Positions 45,627 to 53,784 of a DNA stretch of 64,000 bases are shown one piece after another (positions within the stretch are counted from its first letter, which is position 1; each line of letters begins with the position of its first letter). The notes under the pieces are model-generated. The model was given only the letters and a program-made list of their open reading frames with translations, was not told the origin of the DNA and ran no database searches. The translations under genes were made by a program, and so were the position numbers. Source of the DNA: Lysobacterales bacterium (GTDB lineage: Bacteria > Pseudomonadota > Gammaproteobacteria > Xanthomonadales > SZUA-38); the NCBI GenBank assembly GCA_030065125.1, contig JASJDM010000020.1:1-64000 (forward strand), read 5' to 3'.

Positions 45627-47042
45627 ATGCAGAGCCCGAAAAACAACATCTCCAACGAGGTCCTGGGTGGCCTCAGCAGCGAAATTCCGGATCTGGAGAT
45701 TTCCCGCCAGCCAGAAGATCTGACCGAGTACGGCAGGGACTGGACCCGGCTGTATCCGCCCGAGCCCTGCGGCATTGCCTTTCCCCGCAGCGAGGAGCAG
45801 ATTCTGCGGCTGGTGCGCTGGGCCAACAGCGCCGGCGTGGCGTTGGTACCGTCCGGAGGCAGAACGGGATTGAGCGGCGGTGCGGTTGCGGCCAAGGGTG
45901 AACTGGTGGTGTCCATGGCTCGCATGGACCGCCTGCTGGAGTTTGATCCGGTGGATCGGACACTCACCGTCGAGGCCGGCATGATCACCGAGAAGATCCA
46001 GCAGCTGGCCGCGGAAAACGGCCTGATGTTCCCGGTGGATTTTGCCGCCAAGGGATCCAGCCAGATTGGCGGAAACCTGGCCACCAACGCCGGTGGGGTC
46101 AAGGTGCTGCGCTACGGCCTGACCCGGGACTGGGTGGTCGGAATGCGGGTGGTCACCGGCGCCGGCGAACTGCTGGATGTCAATCGCGGCCTGATCAAGA
46201 ACGCTACCGGCTATGACCTGCGCCACCTGTTTATCGGCAGCGAGGGCACCCTGGGGATTATCGTTTCGGTCACCCTGAGGCTGGCGGAGCCGCCACCCAG
46301 CCAATCGGTCATGGTGGTGGGCCTGGAAGGCATGGACCCCCTGATGCAGGTATTCGACCTGGCCCGGGAGTCGCTCACCCTGTCGGCCTTTGAGTTCTTT
46401 TCCGACCTGGCGCTGAGTTACGTCATCGCCGAAGGCTCCCCCCGGGCGCCCTTCGAATCCCGCATGCCTTACTACGCGCTGCTCGAATTTGACTGCGTCG
46501 GGGAAGACGGCGAGGCGGCTGCCCTGGCGTTTTTCGAGCGCTGCCTGGAGGAAGGCTGGATTGGTGACGGCGTGCTCAGCCAGAGTGAGGCCCAGGCGGC
46601 CGAGCTGTGGTCATTGCGGGAATTCATCAGCGAGCGGATATCCGCCAAGACGCCTTACAAAAACGACCTCTCCACCCGGATCTCCCAGGTTCCGGCCTTC
46701 CTTCACGCGCTGGAAGACGTCGTGCTCAGCCGGTACCCGGATTTCGAAGTGGTCTGGTATGGCCACATCGGCGATGGCAATCTGCACCTGAATATCCTCA
46801 AGCCGGATGACCTGAGCCTGGCGGAGTTCAAAAAAGCATGCGAGTCGGTCAACGAGGAAATCTTTGGCGTGGTGGCCCGGTTCCGGGGCAGTGTATCGGC
46901 CGAGCATGGGGTAGGGCTGCTCAAGCAGCCGTACCTGGATCGCAGTCGCGATCCCCATGAAATCCACTACCTGAGCGGCATCAAGCGTGTGTTTGACCCC
47001 AACTGGATACTCAATCCAGGAAAGATGCTGCCGGAAGCTTAG
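45627..47042 (+). CDS. FAD-linked D-2-hydroxyglutarate dehydrogenase-like protein (GlcD/D2HGDH family)
   Basis: 471 residues. The PCMH-type FAD domain is seen in ALVPSGGRTGLSGGAVAAKG, MFPVDFAAKGSSQIGGNLAT and GYDLRHLFIGSEGTLGIIVS. The cap domain has the C-terminal zinc/substrate motif YGHIGDGNLHLNI and SVSAEHGVGLLKQPYL. D-lactate and glycolate dehydrogenases are related, but the position beside serA favours oxidation of D-2-hydroxyglutarate. SerA reduces 2-oxoglutarate to that product as a side reaction that pulls serine synthesis forward. The start at 45627 has GGA five bases before. Confidence 0.93.
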   Translation: MQSPKNNISNEVLGGLSSEIPDLEISRQPEDLTEYGRDWTRLYPPEPCGIAFPRSEEQILRLVRWANSAGVALVPSGGRTGLSGGAVAAKGELVVSMARMDRLLEFDPVDRTLTVEAGMITEKIQQLAAENGLMFPVDFAAKGSSQIGGNLATNAGGVKVLRYGLTRDWVVGMRVVTGAGELLDVNRGLIKNATGYDLRHLFIGSEGTLGIIVSVTLRLAEPPPSQSVMVVGLEGMDPLMQVFDLARESLTLSAFEFFSDLALSYVIAEGSPRAPFESRMPYYALLEFDCVGEDGEAAALAFFERCLEEGWIGDGVLSQSEAQAAELWSLREFISERISAKTPYKNDLSTRISQVPAFLHALEDVVLSRYPDFEVVWYGHIGDGNLHLNILKPDDLSLAEFKKACESVNEEIFGVVARFRGSVSAEHGVGLLKQPYLDRSRDPHEIHYLSGIKRVFDPNWILNPGKMLPEA

Positions 47043-47061
47043 TGTCTTTGTTCAGCAAAAG

Positions 47062-47718
47062 ATGACCTTTATGCGCCCCAGACCACGGGGTTACAGCACC
47101 ACGCCTCCGGTGGTGATGACCCTGATCGGCATCAACCTGTTCACCTACCTGCTGCAGAGCCGCCTGCCGGGCCGGCTGGAACTGGCCTTTGCATTGTGGC
47201 CGCCGGGCGAGGCGATGGTGTACGGCACCCGGGTCGGGTTTGAGCTATGGCAGCTGCTGACTTACGGCTTTCTGCACGGCGGACCGGCCCACCTGTTCTT
47301 CAACCTGTTTGCCCTGTGGATGTTTGGCATCCAGATCGAGAATATCTGGGGCTCCCGCTCCTTCCTGTTCTACTTCCTGGTATGCGTGGCCGGCGCCGCG
47401 GTGACCCAGCTGGTGGTACTGAGCCTCCAGGGCGGCTACTACCCCACCATCGGTGCGTCCGGCGGCGTATTCGGCATCCTTCTGGCCTTCGGCATGATGT
47501 TTCCCAATCAGCGGATCATGCTGCTGTTTCCGCCGATCCCCATGAAAGCCAAGTACCTGGTCATCGGCTACGGCGTGCTGGAACTGACCCTGGGCGTCAG
47601 TGGCGCCCAGTCCGGCGTCGCGCATTTTGCCCACCTGGGGGGAATGCTGTTTGGCATCCTGCTGATCCAGTACTGGCGGGGGAGGTTTCCGTTTGGTCAG
47701 GGGAGGCCGGGGGGTTAG
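47062..47718 (+). CDS. Rhomboid-family intramembrane serine protease
   Basis: 218 residues from ATG 47062 (ATG 47071 is possible). Six membrane segments with the family signatures: LLTYGFLHGGPAHLFFNLFA, the catalytic Ser in YPTIGASGGVFGILLAFGMM and the His in AHFAHLGGMLFGILLIQYWR. It cleaves substrates inside the membrane. Residues needed for the dyad are intact. It is close behind the dehydrogenase (19 bp) and may be co-transcribed. No link to the FE-type C-terminal tails could be shown. Confidence 0.92.
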   Translation: MTFMRPRPRGYSTTPPVVMTLIGINLFTYLLQSRLPGRLELAFALWPPGEAMVYGTRVGFELWQLLTYGFLHGGPAHLFFNLFALWMFGIQIENIWGSRSFLFYFLVCVAGAAVTQLVVLSLQGGYYPTIGASGGVFGILLAFGMMFPNQRIMLLFPPIPMKAKYLVIGYGVLELTLGVSGAQSGVAHFAHLGGMLFGILLIQYWRGRFPFGQGRPGG

Positions 47719-47878
47719 CTCTGCTTCCCTGCGCAGAGCTATGTCTCGAGATAGCTAAAGGGACTAAGGATTTGAATCCCTGGCTCGGGCGATCAAGCAA
47801 TTGCCGTCACGTCTGAATGTCCGCTTCGGGACACACGCTGCCGATCCCCCAATCAACCCAGACATACATCTTTCTCAC

Positions 47879-47892
47879 GTTACCGCGGTAAC
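47879..47892. promoter_or_regulatory. Perfect palindrome GTTACCGCGGTAAC upstream of the HNH gene
   Basis: This 14-bp palindrome stands 86 bp before the start codon and about 40 bp before a TATAAT box. The same 14-mer occurs once more inside the gene (48740-48753). It could be an operator or a target of the encoded nuclease. Confidence 0.4.
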
Positions 47893-47932
47893 TTTCTGGT
47901 CAATATTGATAGGTATTTCAGTGTGTTAAGGG

Positions 47933-47938
47933 TATAAT
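47933..47938 (+). promoter_or_regulatory. TATAAT -10 box of the HNH gene
   Basis: A perfect TATAAT lies 39 bp before the ATG of the DUF222-HNH gene in an otherwise AT-rich leader. No clear -35 box fits at 17 bp, which may mean activator dependence. Confidence 0.45.
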
Positions 47939-47977
47939 ACTGTATGTTTGTATAGCTTCTGCCACGGAGGGCAGCCC

Positions 47978-49327
47978 ATGACTGCCGAGTTCGAACCCCG
48001 CCTGCATCCCAAGTACCAGCGCTCCCAGGAACTGGGGGATGAAATCACCGAACTGTGTGCCTACCTGTATGCCGCCACCTACCGGCTGCTGGTGCTGATC
48101 CGGGAGTTCGATGAGCAGGAGCTGTGGGGGCTGCCGGGGATTGCGTCCTGTGCCCAGTGGCTGAACTGGAAGGTGGGCATCGGGATGAATGCGGCCCGGG
48201 AGAAGGTGCGGGTGGCCCGGGCGCTGGGGGATCTGCCGTTGACGTCTGCTTCTTTTGCCAAGGGAGAGATCAGCTATTCCAAGGTCCGGGCCATTACCCG
48301 GGTGGGGACGCCAGCCAACGAAGAGGTGTTGCTTCATATTGCCCGCAACGGCACGGCTCATCACCTTGAGACCGTGGTTCGGGGGTATCGGCGGGCTAAG
48401 GCTTTGAATGAGACGGACACTGCCACTGCCCAGCACGAGGGGCGGGGTATTTCTTACCTGTGGGACGATGACGGGTCCCTGGTGATTCGCGGTCGCTTGC
48501 CGGCGGAGGTGGGGGCCATGGTGGTCAAGGCGTTGGATAAGGCCATTCGGGATATGCCGCAGGAACCGACTTCAGAAACGGGGGAGCGCCAGCCGATCGT
48601 TCAGAAACGCGCGGATGCCCTGGCGGGGATGTGTGAGTCTTATCTCGCACACGGGCCGCAGGCATCTTCATCCGCCGATCGCTACCAGGTCATGCTGCAT
48701 GTTTCCGCGGAAACGCTGGATGGTGGGGATGAATCGGACGTTACCGCGGTAACTTCAGCTCAAGAAACATCATTCATCGAACACGGCCCCCATGTTTCCG
48801 CGGAAACGTCCAGACGACTGTGCTGTGATGCCTCGCTCAGCGCGGTGATCGAGGGCAAAAACGGGGAACCCATCAGCATTGGCCGCAAAAGCCGGGTGAT
48901 ACCGCCGCCCATGCGGCGGGCATTAAATGCCCGGGACGGGGGTTGTCGGTTTCCGGGCTGTACCCACCGTCATTTTGTCGATGGACACCACATACAGCAC
49001 TGGTCGGAGGGGGGAGAGACGTCCCTGGACAACCTGGTGCTGCTGTGTCGCCTGCATCACCGGATGGTGCATGAGCAGGGGTTTGGCTGCCGGACAGACA
49101 GCGATGGACGGCTGGTGTTTACCACGCCGGGTGGAACCGAAATCCCGCAATCCGGCTGGCACCCGCCGGAAGAACTCAAACCTTTGCTGCCGGAGCTGGC
49201 CCGGCGGCTGGAGGATCAGTTGGAGGACGCCCACATCGATGCGAAAACCTGTGCCTGCCGCTGGGATGGGGTCCCCATGGATCGGGGGCTGGCGGTGGAG
49301 TTGGTGTGTCGGCGGGATGGCTTTTAA
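47978..49327 (+). CDS. DUF222 / 13E12-type protein with C-terminal HNH endonuclease domain
   Basis: 449 residues from ATG 47978 with GGAGGGC eight bases upstream. The N-terminal DUF222 part includes LWGLPGIASCAQWLNWKVGI, NAAREKVRVARALGDLPLTS, FAKGEISYSKVRAITRV. The C-terminus is an HNH nuclease: CRFPGCTHRHFVDGHHIQHW, then NLVLLCRLHHRMVHEQG, with the Cys pair, His-His and final His needed for metal binding. The inserted middle has two HVSAET motifs. Such genes are often multi-copy and treated as selfish or mobile, but their target is unknown. The gene contains three perfect 14-bp palindromes (48701, 48740, 48794). Confidence 0.92.
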   Translation: MTAEFEPRLHPKYQRSQELGDEITELCAYLYAATYRLLVLIREFDEQELWGLPGIASCAQWLNWKVGIGMNAAREKVRVARALGDLPLTSASFAKGEISYSKVRAITRVGTPANEEVLLHIARNGTAHHLETVVRGYRRAKALNETDTATAQHEGRGISYLWDDDGSLVIRGRLPAEVGAMVVKALDKAIRDMPQEPTSETGERQPIVQKRADALAGMCESYLAHGPQASSSADRYQVMLHVSAETLDGGDESDVTAVTSAQETSFIEHGPHVSAETSRRLCCDASLSAVIEGKNGEPISIGRKSRVIPPPMRRALNARDGGCRFPGCTHRHFVDGHHIQHWSEGGETSLDNLVLLCRLHHRMVHEQGFGCRTDSDGRLVFTTPGGTEIPQSGWHPPEELKPLLPELARRLEDQLEDAHIDAKTCACRWDGVPMDRGLAVELVCRRDGF

Positions 49328-49360
49328 ACGCCTTCATGCATCCTGGGATGCTTAAAAGGA

Positions 49361-49382
49361 CGCCCCGGCCGAAGCCGGGGCG
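49361..49382. terminator. Bidirectional terminator between the HNH gene and the PDZ gene
   Basis: Arms CGCCCCGGC and GCCGGGGCG enclose CGAA. On the minus strand the stem is followed by TCCTTTT, fitting termination of the ECF/PDZ operon; on the plus strand it stops the HNH transcript. It lies in the 66-bp gap of two convergent genes. Confidence 0.8.
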
Positions 49383-49393
49383 TGGACGAAGTG

Positions 49394-50455
49394 TTATTGG
49401 TCGTCTCTGGAATCCGTATAGGTCCGATAAAAGAACGCGTTGCCCTCAAACTCCGGTACCACCTGGGTCAGGGCCATTTCGCGACCGTCACGGACCACGG
49501 TGAGGTCGACGGTGTCGCCGGGTTGAAACTCGGCCAGGGCGCGCATGGCCTCGCGGGGGCGGGTCACGCGCTCTCCGTCGATGGCGATGATGACATCGCC
49601 GCCTTCCAGGCTGCTGTCCTCCAGCTCGGAGTCAATCACCAGTACGCCCTCATCGGTGCCGAAGTACCGGGCCAGCTTTGGATTCAGGGCGGTCAGTTCC
49701 AGGTCGGACCAGGCCAGGCCGGCGCCCCACAGGTAGGGTCCGCCCATTCCGGTGCCCTGGAAGCGCTTCAGGTTCTTCAAGGTGTCTTCGTCCAGCTCGA
49801 ACTGCCAGTTGCGGAACTTCTGGCCGAAGTCCTTGAACTCGTCCAGGTCCATGACCAGGCCTTCCCGGCCCAGGTTCATGCTGAACTGACCCTCTTCGAA
49901 GTTGAATTCCGGCCAGTCGCCACTGTAGGTGAAATTCCAGTTGACCGTGGGCTCGTGAACCTCAGCGGTTACGGTGAACTCGATACGCTCTCCGTCCCGG
50001 TCCACCACGAAATCGTACTGGTTTCCCTCTTCGATCTTGCCCAGCAGCTTATAGGCCTTGTCCAGCCCACGCTTGCCTTTGACCGACTCACCGTTGATTT
50101 CGACGATCCAGTCGCCGCTCTTCATTCCGGCCCGGGCCGCGGGGGCCTCAGGCGTAACCCCCGACAGGCGCACGCCTCTGCCACTGTTTTCCTGGCTCAT
50201 GACGATGCCGATCATGGGGCGCGGTTCGCCGGAGAAGTACCGGTTGACGGTCCGGTTGGGGAAGCGGTTGCCGTCGGGGTTCAGGCGGTTCATGCGGCGA
50301 TTGAGCTGTTGCAGCTGTTCCTGGGCTTCGCGCAGTTCTTTCTGCAGCGCGCGCATTTCTTCCTCGGCCTCAGCGCTTTCCCAGCTATCCTGGGCGTACA
50401 TGGGTCCAGCCAGGGCCAGCAGGGCCGCCAGAGTCAGATAATTGAGTGCCTTCAT
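49394..50455 (-). CDS. Exported PDZ-domain protein without protease domain
   Basis: 353 residues: signal peptide (NYLTLAALLALAGPMYAQ), a coiled-coil segment (EEEMRALQKELREAQEQLQQ), then a PDZ domain (MIGIVMSQ... VTPEAPAARAGMKSGDWIVE). A linker of about 90 residues follows and a second PDZ (YFGTDEGVLVIDSELEDSSL, VIIAIDGERVTRPREAMRAL). No His-Asp-Ser triad is present, so it is not a DegP-type protease. It lies 12 bp behind the anti-sigma-like gene and may be a periplasmic partner of that sigma system. Confidence 0.88.
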   Translation of the reverse strand: MKALNYLTLAALLALAGPMYAQDSWESAEAEEEMRALQKELREAQEQLQQLNRRMNRLNPDGNRFPNRTVNRYFSGEPRPMIGIVMSQENSGRGVRLSGVTPEAPAARAGMKSGDWIVEINGESVKGKRGLDKAYKLLGKIEEGNQYDFVVDRDGERIEFTVTAEVHEPTVNWNFTYSGDWPEFNFEEGQFSMNLGREGLVMDLDEFKDFGQKFRNWQFELDEDTLKNLKRFQGTGMGGPYLWGAGLAWSDLELTALNPKLARYFGTDEGVLVIDSELEDSSLEGGDVIIAIDGERVTRPREAMRALAEFQPGDTVDLTVVRDGREMALTQVVPEFEGNAFFYRTYTDSRDDQ

Positions 50456-50466
50456 TGTAATTCTCC

Positions 50467-51009
50467 TCAGAGTTCGTAGCCCGCCAGTCGGGCACGGGGG
50501 ACCGGCTGATTCATGGTCATGACCGGTCTCCTTTTCAGTTCACGGGGCAACAATTCATTGGCTGCGTGGACGTTCACCAGGTCGTTGAGCAAACCGGCCC
50601 GGACCTGCCACAGCATGATCTGCTGCTCGGGAGCAGGACGAGCAGCCAGGGCCGAGTCAACCCAGGCTACGCGGTCTTCCAACTCGCCGATGGCCAGGGC
50701 CTGGTGGCCGCGGACGATGGCCGACGGCTTTTCCACCTGCCGCAGCTGCGTTTCCAGCTCCTGGGAATAGGCGATCCAGGAATCGATTTCCTGGCGCTGC
50801 TGATCCACGGTGGTGGACAGCATCAGGATGACGCCCAGGGACAACAGTGCTGCTGCGGCCAGGCCCATGGGCAGCCATCGCCGGAAAGGTGAAGGTGCCC
50901 GGCGGCGCTCGGTTTCCGCGATGATGTCTGGCAGCAGGTCTCGCCCGGGTGCCAGTTCCGGCAGTGTTTTCAGCTGTTTGCTCAGCTGGCTGTGATCATT
51001 TGAGGACAT
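50467..51009 (-). CDS. Putative anti-sigma factor, single-pass membrane protein
   Basis: 180 residues: a soluble N-terminus (SKQLKTLPELAPGRDLLPDI), one membrane segment (WLPMGLAAAALLSLGVILML), and a periplasmic coiled part (DQQRQEIDSWIAYSQELETQ). There is no zinc motif. The gene overlaps the ECF sigma gene by 28 bp, with GGAGG eight bases before its ATG. Topology and overlap are the basis for the anti-sigma call; there is no sequence-family proof. Confidence 0.75.
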   Translation of the reverse strand: MSSNDHSQLSKQLKTLPELAPGRDLLPDIIAETERRRAPSPFRRWLPMGLAAAALLSLGVILMLSTTVDQQRQEIDSWIAYSQELETQLRQVEKPSAIVRGHQALAIGELEDRVAWVDSALAARPAPEQQIMLWQVRAGLLNDLVNVHAANELLPRELKRRPVMTMNQPVPRARLAGYEL

Positions 51010-51554
51010 GGTCCGTCATCCTCCGGCTTGTCCAGCCAGTCGCGCAGCTTTTGATGTGCACGGCTCAACTGGGTCTTGGAGAAACTGAGGCTCTTGCCGA
51101 AGGCGTCGGCGATCTCCTGGTGGCTATAGCCTTCCACGTCGTACAGCCAGACCACTGCCCGGGTTTCCGCGGGCAAGCGGGCAAAAGCCTCATTCAGGTC
51201 GATCTGGGCGCCGCCGTCACTGGTGTGACCGGCCCAGTCGTCGGGATCCACCAGGGTCAGCGACTTGCGCTTGATCTGGCGCAGCCGGCTCAGGCACTGG
51301 TTGACGGTGATTCGCCGTATCCAGCCCCAGAAAGAATCGCCGCGGAACTGCTCGATGCGGACAAATGCCTGCACGAAAGTCTCCTGCAGCACATCCAGCG
51401 CCTCCTGCTCGGACTGGCAGATTCGGAATGCCACGGTATACAGCGGCCGGTTGAACCGCCGGTACACCTCGGCATAAGCCTCGTGATCGGCGGATTTGAG
51501 CCGCGCCAGCAGCTTTTCATCGATGTCCAGTTTCTGATCGGGATCAGGGGGCAT
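50982..51554 (-). CDS. ECF RNA polymerase sigma factor (RpoE-like)
   Basis: 190 residues. Region 2 reads AEVYRRFNRPLYTVAFRICQ, ALDVLQETFVQAFVRIEQFR and GWIRRITVNQCLSRLR; region 4 has LPAETRAVVWLYDVEGYSHQ, then EIADAFGKSLSFSKTQLSRA. It directs polymerase to an unknown regulon. The overlapped gene downstream probably encodes its membrane-bound inhibitor and the third gene a PDZ protein, which suggests an envelope signal. Confidence 0.94.
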   Translation of the reverse strand: MPPDPDQKLDIDEKLLARLKSADHEAYAEVYRRFNRPLYTVAFRICQSEQEALDVLQETFVQAFVRIEQFRGDSFWGWIRRITVNQCLSRLRQIKRKSLTLVDPDDWAGHTSDGGAQIDLNEAFARLPAETRAVVWLYDVEGYSHQEIADAFGKSLSFSKTQLSRAHQKLRDWLDKPEDDGPCPQMITAS

Positions 51555-51630
51555 GCGCCACGGTTCCTGGTGTCTACGCTCATTAAGACGCCAGCAGTTG
51601 GCAAAAGGTCACACCGCGGGAAAAGAATTC

Positions 51631-52107
51631 TCAGGCAGGCAATCCGGCCGGGGACGGGCCCTGCTGGCCGTCAATCTCCAGCCGCAGCTTTTCAACGGTC
51701 TTGGGTGGCACTTCGATCAGTGCGGAGATACGGGCAATCAGGTTTTCTTCCAGGGAGTGGATTTCCCCGTCGGCATAGGCGACCCGCCACAGGTCCTTGA
51801 TCAGGCTGTGTTTCTGCCCCAGGGTGCTGTATTCGCTGATGAGGCTGGTGTAGATCTGCAGGGACACCGCGCACTCCGACTCGGTTTCCGCTGCCCGCAT
51901 CAGCTCCAGGGTTTCCTCGGTGGTCAGGTCGAAGGTCCCGCGGATGGCCTCGGCAATGGACTGGCGCTCTTCCTGCATGACCTTGAAGTCAGCGCGACAC
52001 ATCTCCAGAAGCAGGGCACCCGTGGCCAGCCTGAGCTGGTGTTCCACCTCTTCGGGTACCGCTGTCCGGGGTTCCAGTGCGGCCTTGATTTTTTCCCAAA
52101 AGCTCAC
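51631..52107 (-). CDS. TerB-like protein
   Basis: 158 residues, mainly helices, with the acidic metal-site pattern of the TerB family: LATGALLLEMCRADFKVMQE and LIKDLWRVAYADGEIHSLEE followed by NLIARI. TerB folds are metal-linked scaffolds in tellurite/phage-related and DnaJ-associated contexts; a stand-alone copy has no assigned job. It is 76 bp before the ECF gene start on the same strand. Confidence 0.85.
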   Translation of the reverse strand: MSFWEKIKAALEPRTAVPEEVEHQLRLATGALLLEMCRADFKVMQEERQSIAEAIRGTFDLTTEETLELMRAAETESECAVSLQIYTSLISEYSTLGQKHSLIKDLWRVAYADGEIHSLEENLIARISALIEVPPKTVEKLRLEIDGQQGPSPAGLPA

Positions 52108-52271
52108 AATTTGTCGCTGCGTCAGAGACTTACGTTCGTTCAGTTGACGGTTTGCATCTACGCTGAGCGTCGTAATTTAGCAGAGAACCCGGTCGGCTGT
52201 ACAAACCGGGTCCATCGACAGGTTGCTGATGATGGGCCGGCAGGCGCCAGCTGGGCCGGGTCAGCTTTGGG

Positions 52272-53774
52272 TCAGCGCCGGGTCAGCGCCCCCAGAATGC
52301 CCCGCAGCAGCGACCGGCCCAGCTGGGTGCCCATGGACCTGGCGGCTGATTTGACGGCTGCCTCCCAGGGCGTCTGACGGGATGATCGCCGTCGCGTTCC
52401 CGATTTCTTGGCTGCTTTCTCGGCTTTCTCCCGGGCCTTTCGTTCGGCTTCGGCTTTCTCAGCTTCGGCCAGTTCCCGGGCCGCCTTTTCGGCCCGCTGG
52501 GTCAGGATTTCGAAGGCGGATTCGCGGTCCAGGGTCTGGTCGTACATGGCCCCAACCGGGCTGCGCTTGCGAATTTCCTTGCGCTCCGCTGCGGTCAGCG
52601 GGCCCATGCGGGAGCGCGGCGGGCAGATCAGGCAGCGGTCCACCATGCTGGGTGTGCCCTTGTCCTGCAGGGTGGAGACCACGGCTTCCCCGACGCCGAG
52701 CTGGGTGAGGGTCGTTTCCACGTCCAGGTTGGGGTTCTGCACAAAGGTTTCAGCGGCCGCCCGGATCACCTTCTGGTCCCTGGGCGTGAAGGCGCGCAGG
52801 GCATGCTGCACCCGGTTTCCCAGTTGGCCCAGTACGTCATCAGGGATGTCCTGGGGATTCTGGGTGACGAAGTAAATGCCCACGCCCTTGGAGCGGATCA
52901 GCCGGACCACCTGTTCAATCTGGTCCAGCAGCGCTTTGGGCGGGTCGTCGAACAGCAGGTGGGCCTCGTCGAAAAAAAACACCAGTTCCGGCTTGTCCAG
53001 GTCGCCCTTTTCCGGCAGTTCTTCAAACAGCTCGGCCAGCAGCCACAGCAGGAAGGTGCAGTAGAGTCGCGGGTTCTGGATCAGCTTACGGGCATCCAGT
53101 ACGTTGATGACACCGCGTCCGCCCAGGTCCTGGCGCATCAGGTCGCTCAGCTGCAGCGCCGGTTCACCAAAGAACAGTTCCCCGCCGGAGCGTTCCAGGG
53201 TCAGCAGGCGTCGCTGGATGGCACCGATGGATGCGCTGGTAACGTGGCCGTAGCGTAAAGAGATTTCCTTTGCGTTCTGACCTACGAAATTCAGCAGGGA
53301 ACGCAGGTCCTTGAGGTCCAGCAGCAGCAGGCCCTCGTCATCGGCGACGCTGAAGGCGACGTTGAGCACTCCTTCCTGGGTGTCATTGAGCTCCAGCAGC
53401 CGGGACAGCAGGATCGGTCCGATCTCGCTCACGGTGGTGCGGAGCGGATGTCCTGATTCCTGGTACAGATCCCAGAATACGATGGGTGCGCCTTCGGCCT
53501 CGTAATCGGCCAGGCCGATCTTATCCACCCGCTTGGCGATGCCCTTGCTGGACAGGCCTTTGCCGGGAACGCCCAGTCCGGACAAGTCTCCCTTGACGTC
53601 GGCCAGAAAGACCGGAACGCCCAGGCGTGAGAATCCCTCCGCCAGAACCTGCAGCGTGACCGTTTTGCCGGTGCCGGTGGCGCCGGCAATCAGGCCGTGG
53701 CGGTTGGCGTACCGGCCCAGGATTGTGGCCGGCCGCTCCCCGCCGCCGAAGTGAACCAGCGGTTCTTGATTCAT
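52272..53774 (-). CDS. HerA-like ATPase/helicase (DUF853)
   Basis: About 500 residues from ATG 53774 (MNQEPLVHFGGGERPATILG). Walker A is GLIAGATGTGKTVTLQVLAE and Walker B ELVFFFDEAHLLF; a sensor-like IYFVTQNPQDIPDDVLGQLG follows. The C-terminal part has a Lys/Glu/Ala-rich helix (AEKAEAERKAREKAEKAAKK). Members are annotated as helicases of the HerA/FtsK class; E. coli YjgR is a relative. The start at 53807 would overlap the DUF937 gene and is not favoured. Confidence 0.93.
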   Translation of the reverse strand: MNQEPLVHFGGGERPATILGRYANRHGLIAGATGTGKTVTLQVLAEGFSRLGVPVFLADVKGDLSGLGVPGKGLSSKGIAKRVDKIGLADYEAEGAPIVFWDLYQESGHPLRTTVSEIGPILLSRLLELNDTQEGVLNVAFSVADDEGLLLLDLKDLRSLLNFVGQNAKEISLRYGHVTSASIGAIQRRLLTLERSGGELFFGEPALQLSDLMRQDLGGRGVINVLDARKLIQNPRLYCTFLLWLLAELFEELPEKGDLDKPELVFFFDEAHLLFDDPPKALLDQIEQVVRLIRSKGVGIYFVTQNPQDIPDDVLGQLGNRVQHALRAFTPRDQKVIRAAAETFVQNPNLDVETTLTQLGVGEAVVSTLQDKGTPSMVDRCLICPPRSRMGPLTAAERKEIRKRSPVGAMYDQTLDRESAFEILTQRAEKAARELAEAEKAEAERKAREKAEKAAKKSGTRRRSSRQTPWEAAVKSAARSMGTQLGRSLLRGILGALTRR

Positions 53775-53784
53775 GGTCGAGACT

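Noticed and set aside
47062..47718. Rhomboid protein as the processing enzyme for the FE-type tails
   Set aside because: It is a general rhomboid with no specific link; the tails lack the Gly-rich and membrane segments of rhombosortase substrates.
49382..50479. 365-residue plus-strand open frame opposite the PDZ gene
   Set aside because: The minus strand has a signal peptide and two PDZ domains; the plus-strand translation has no family features.
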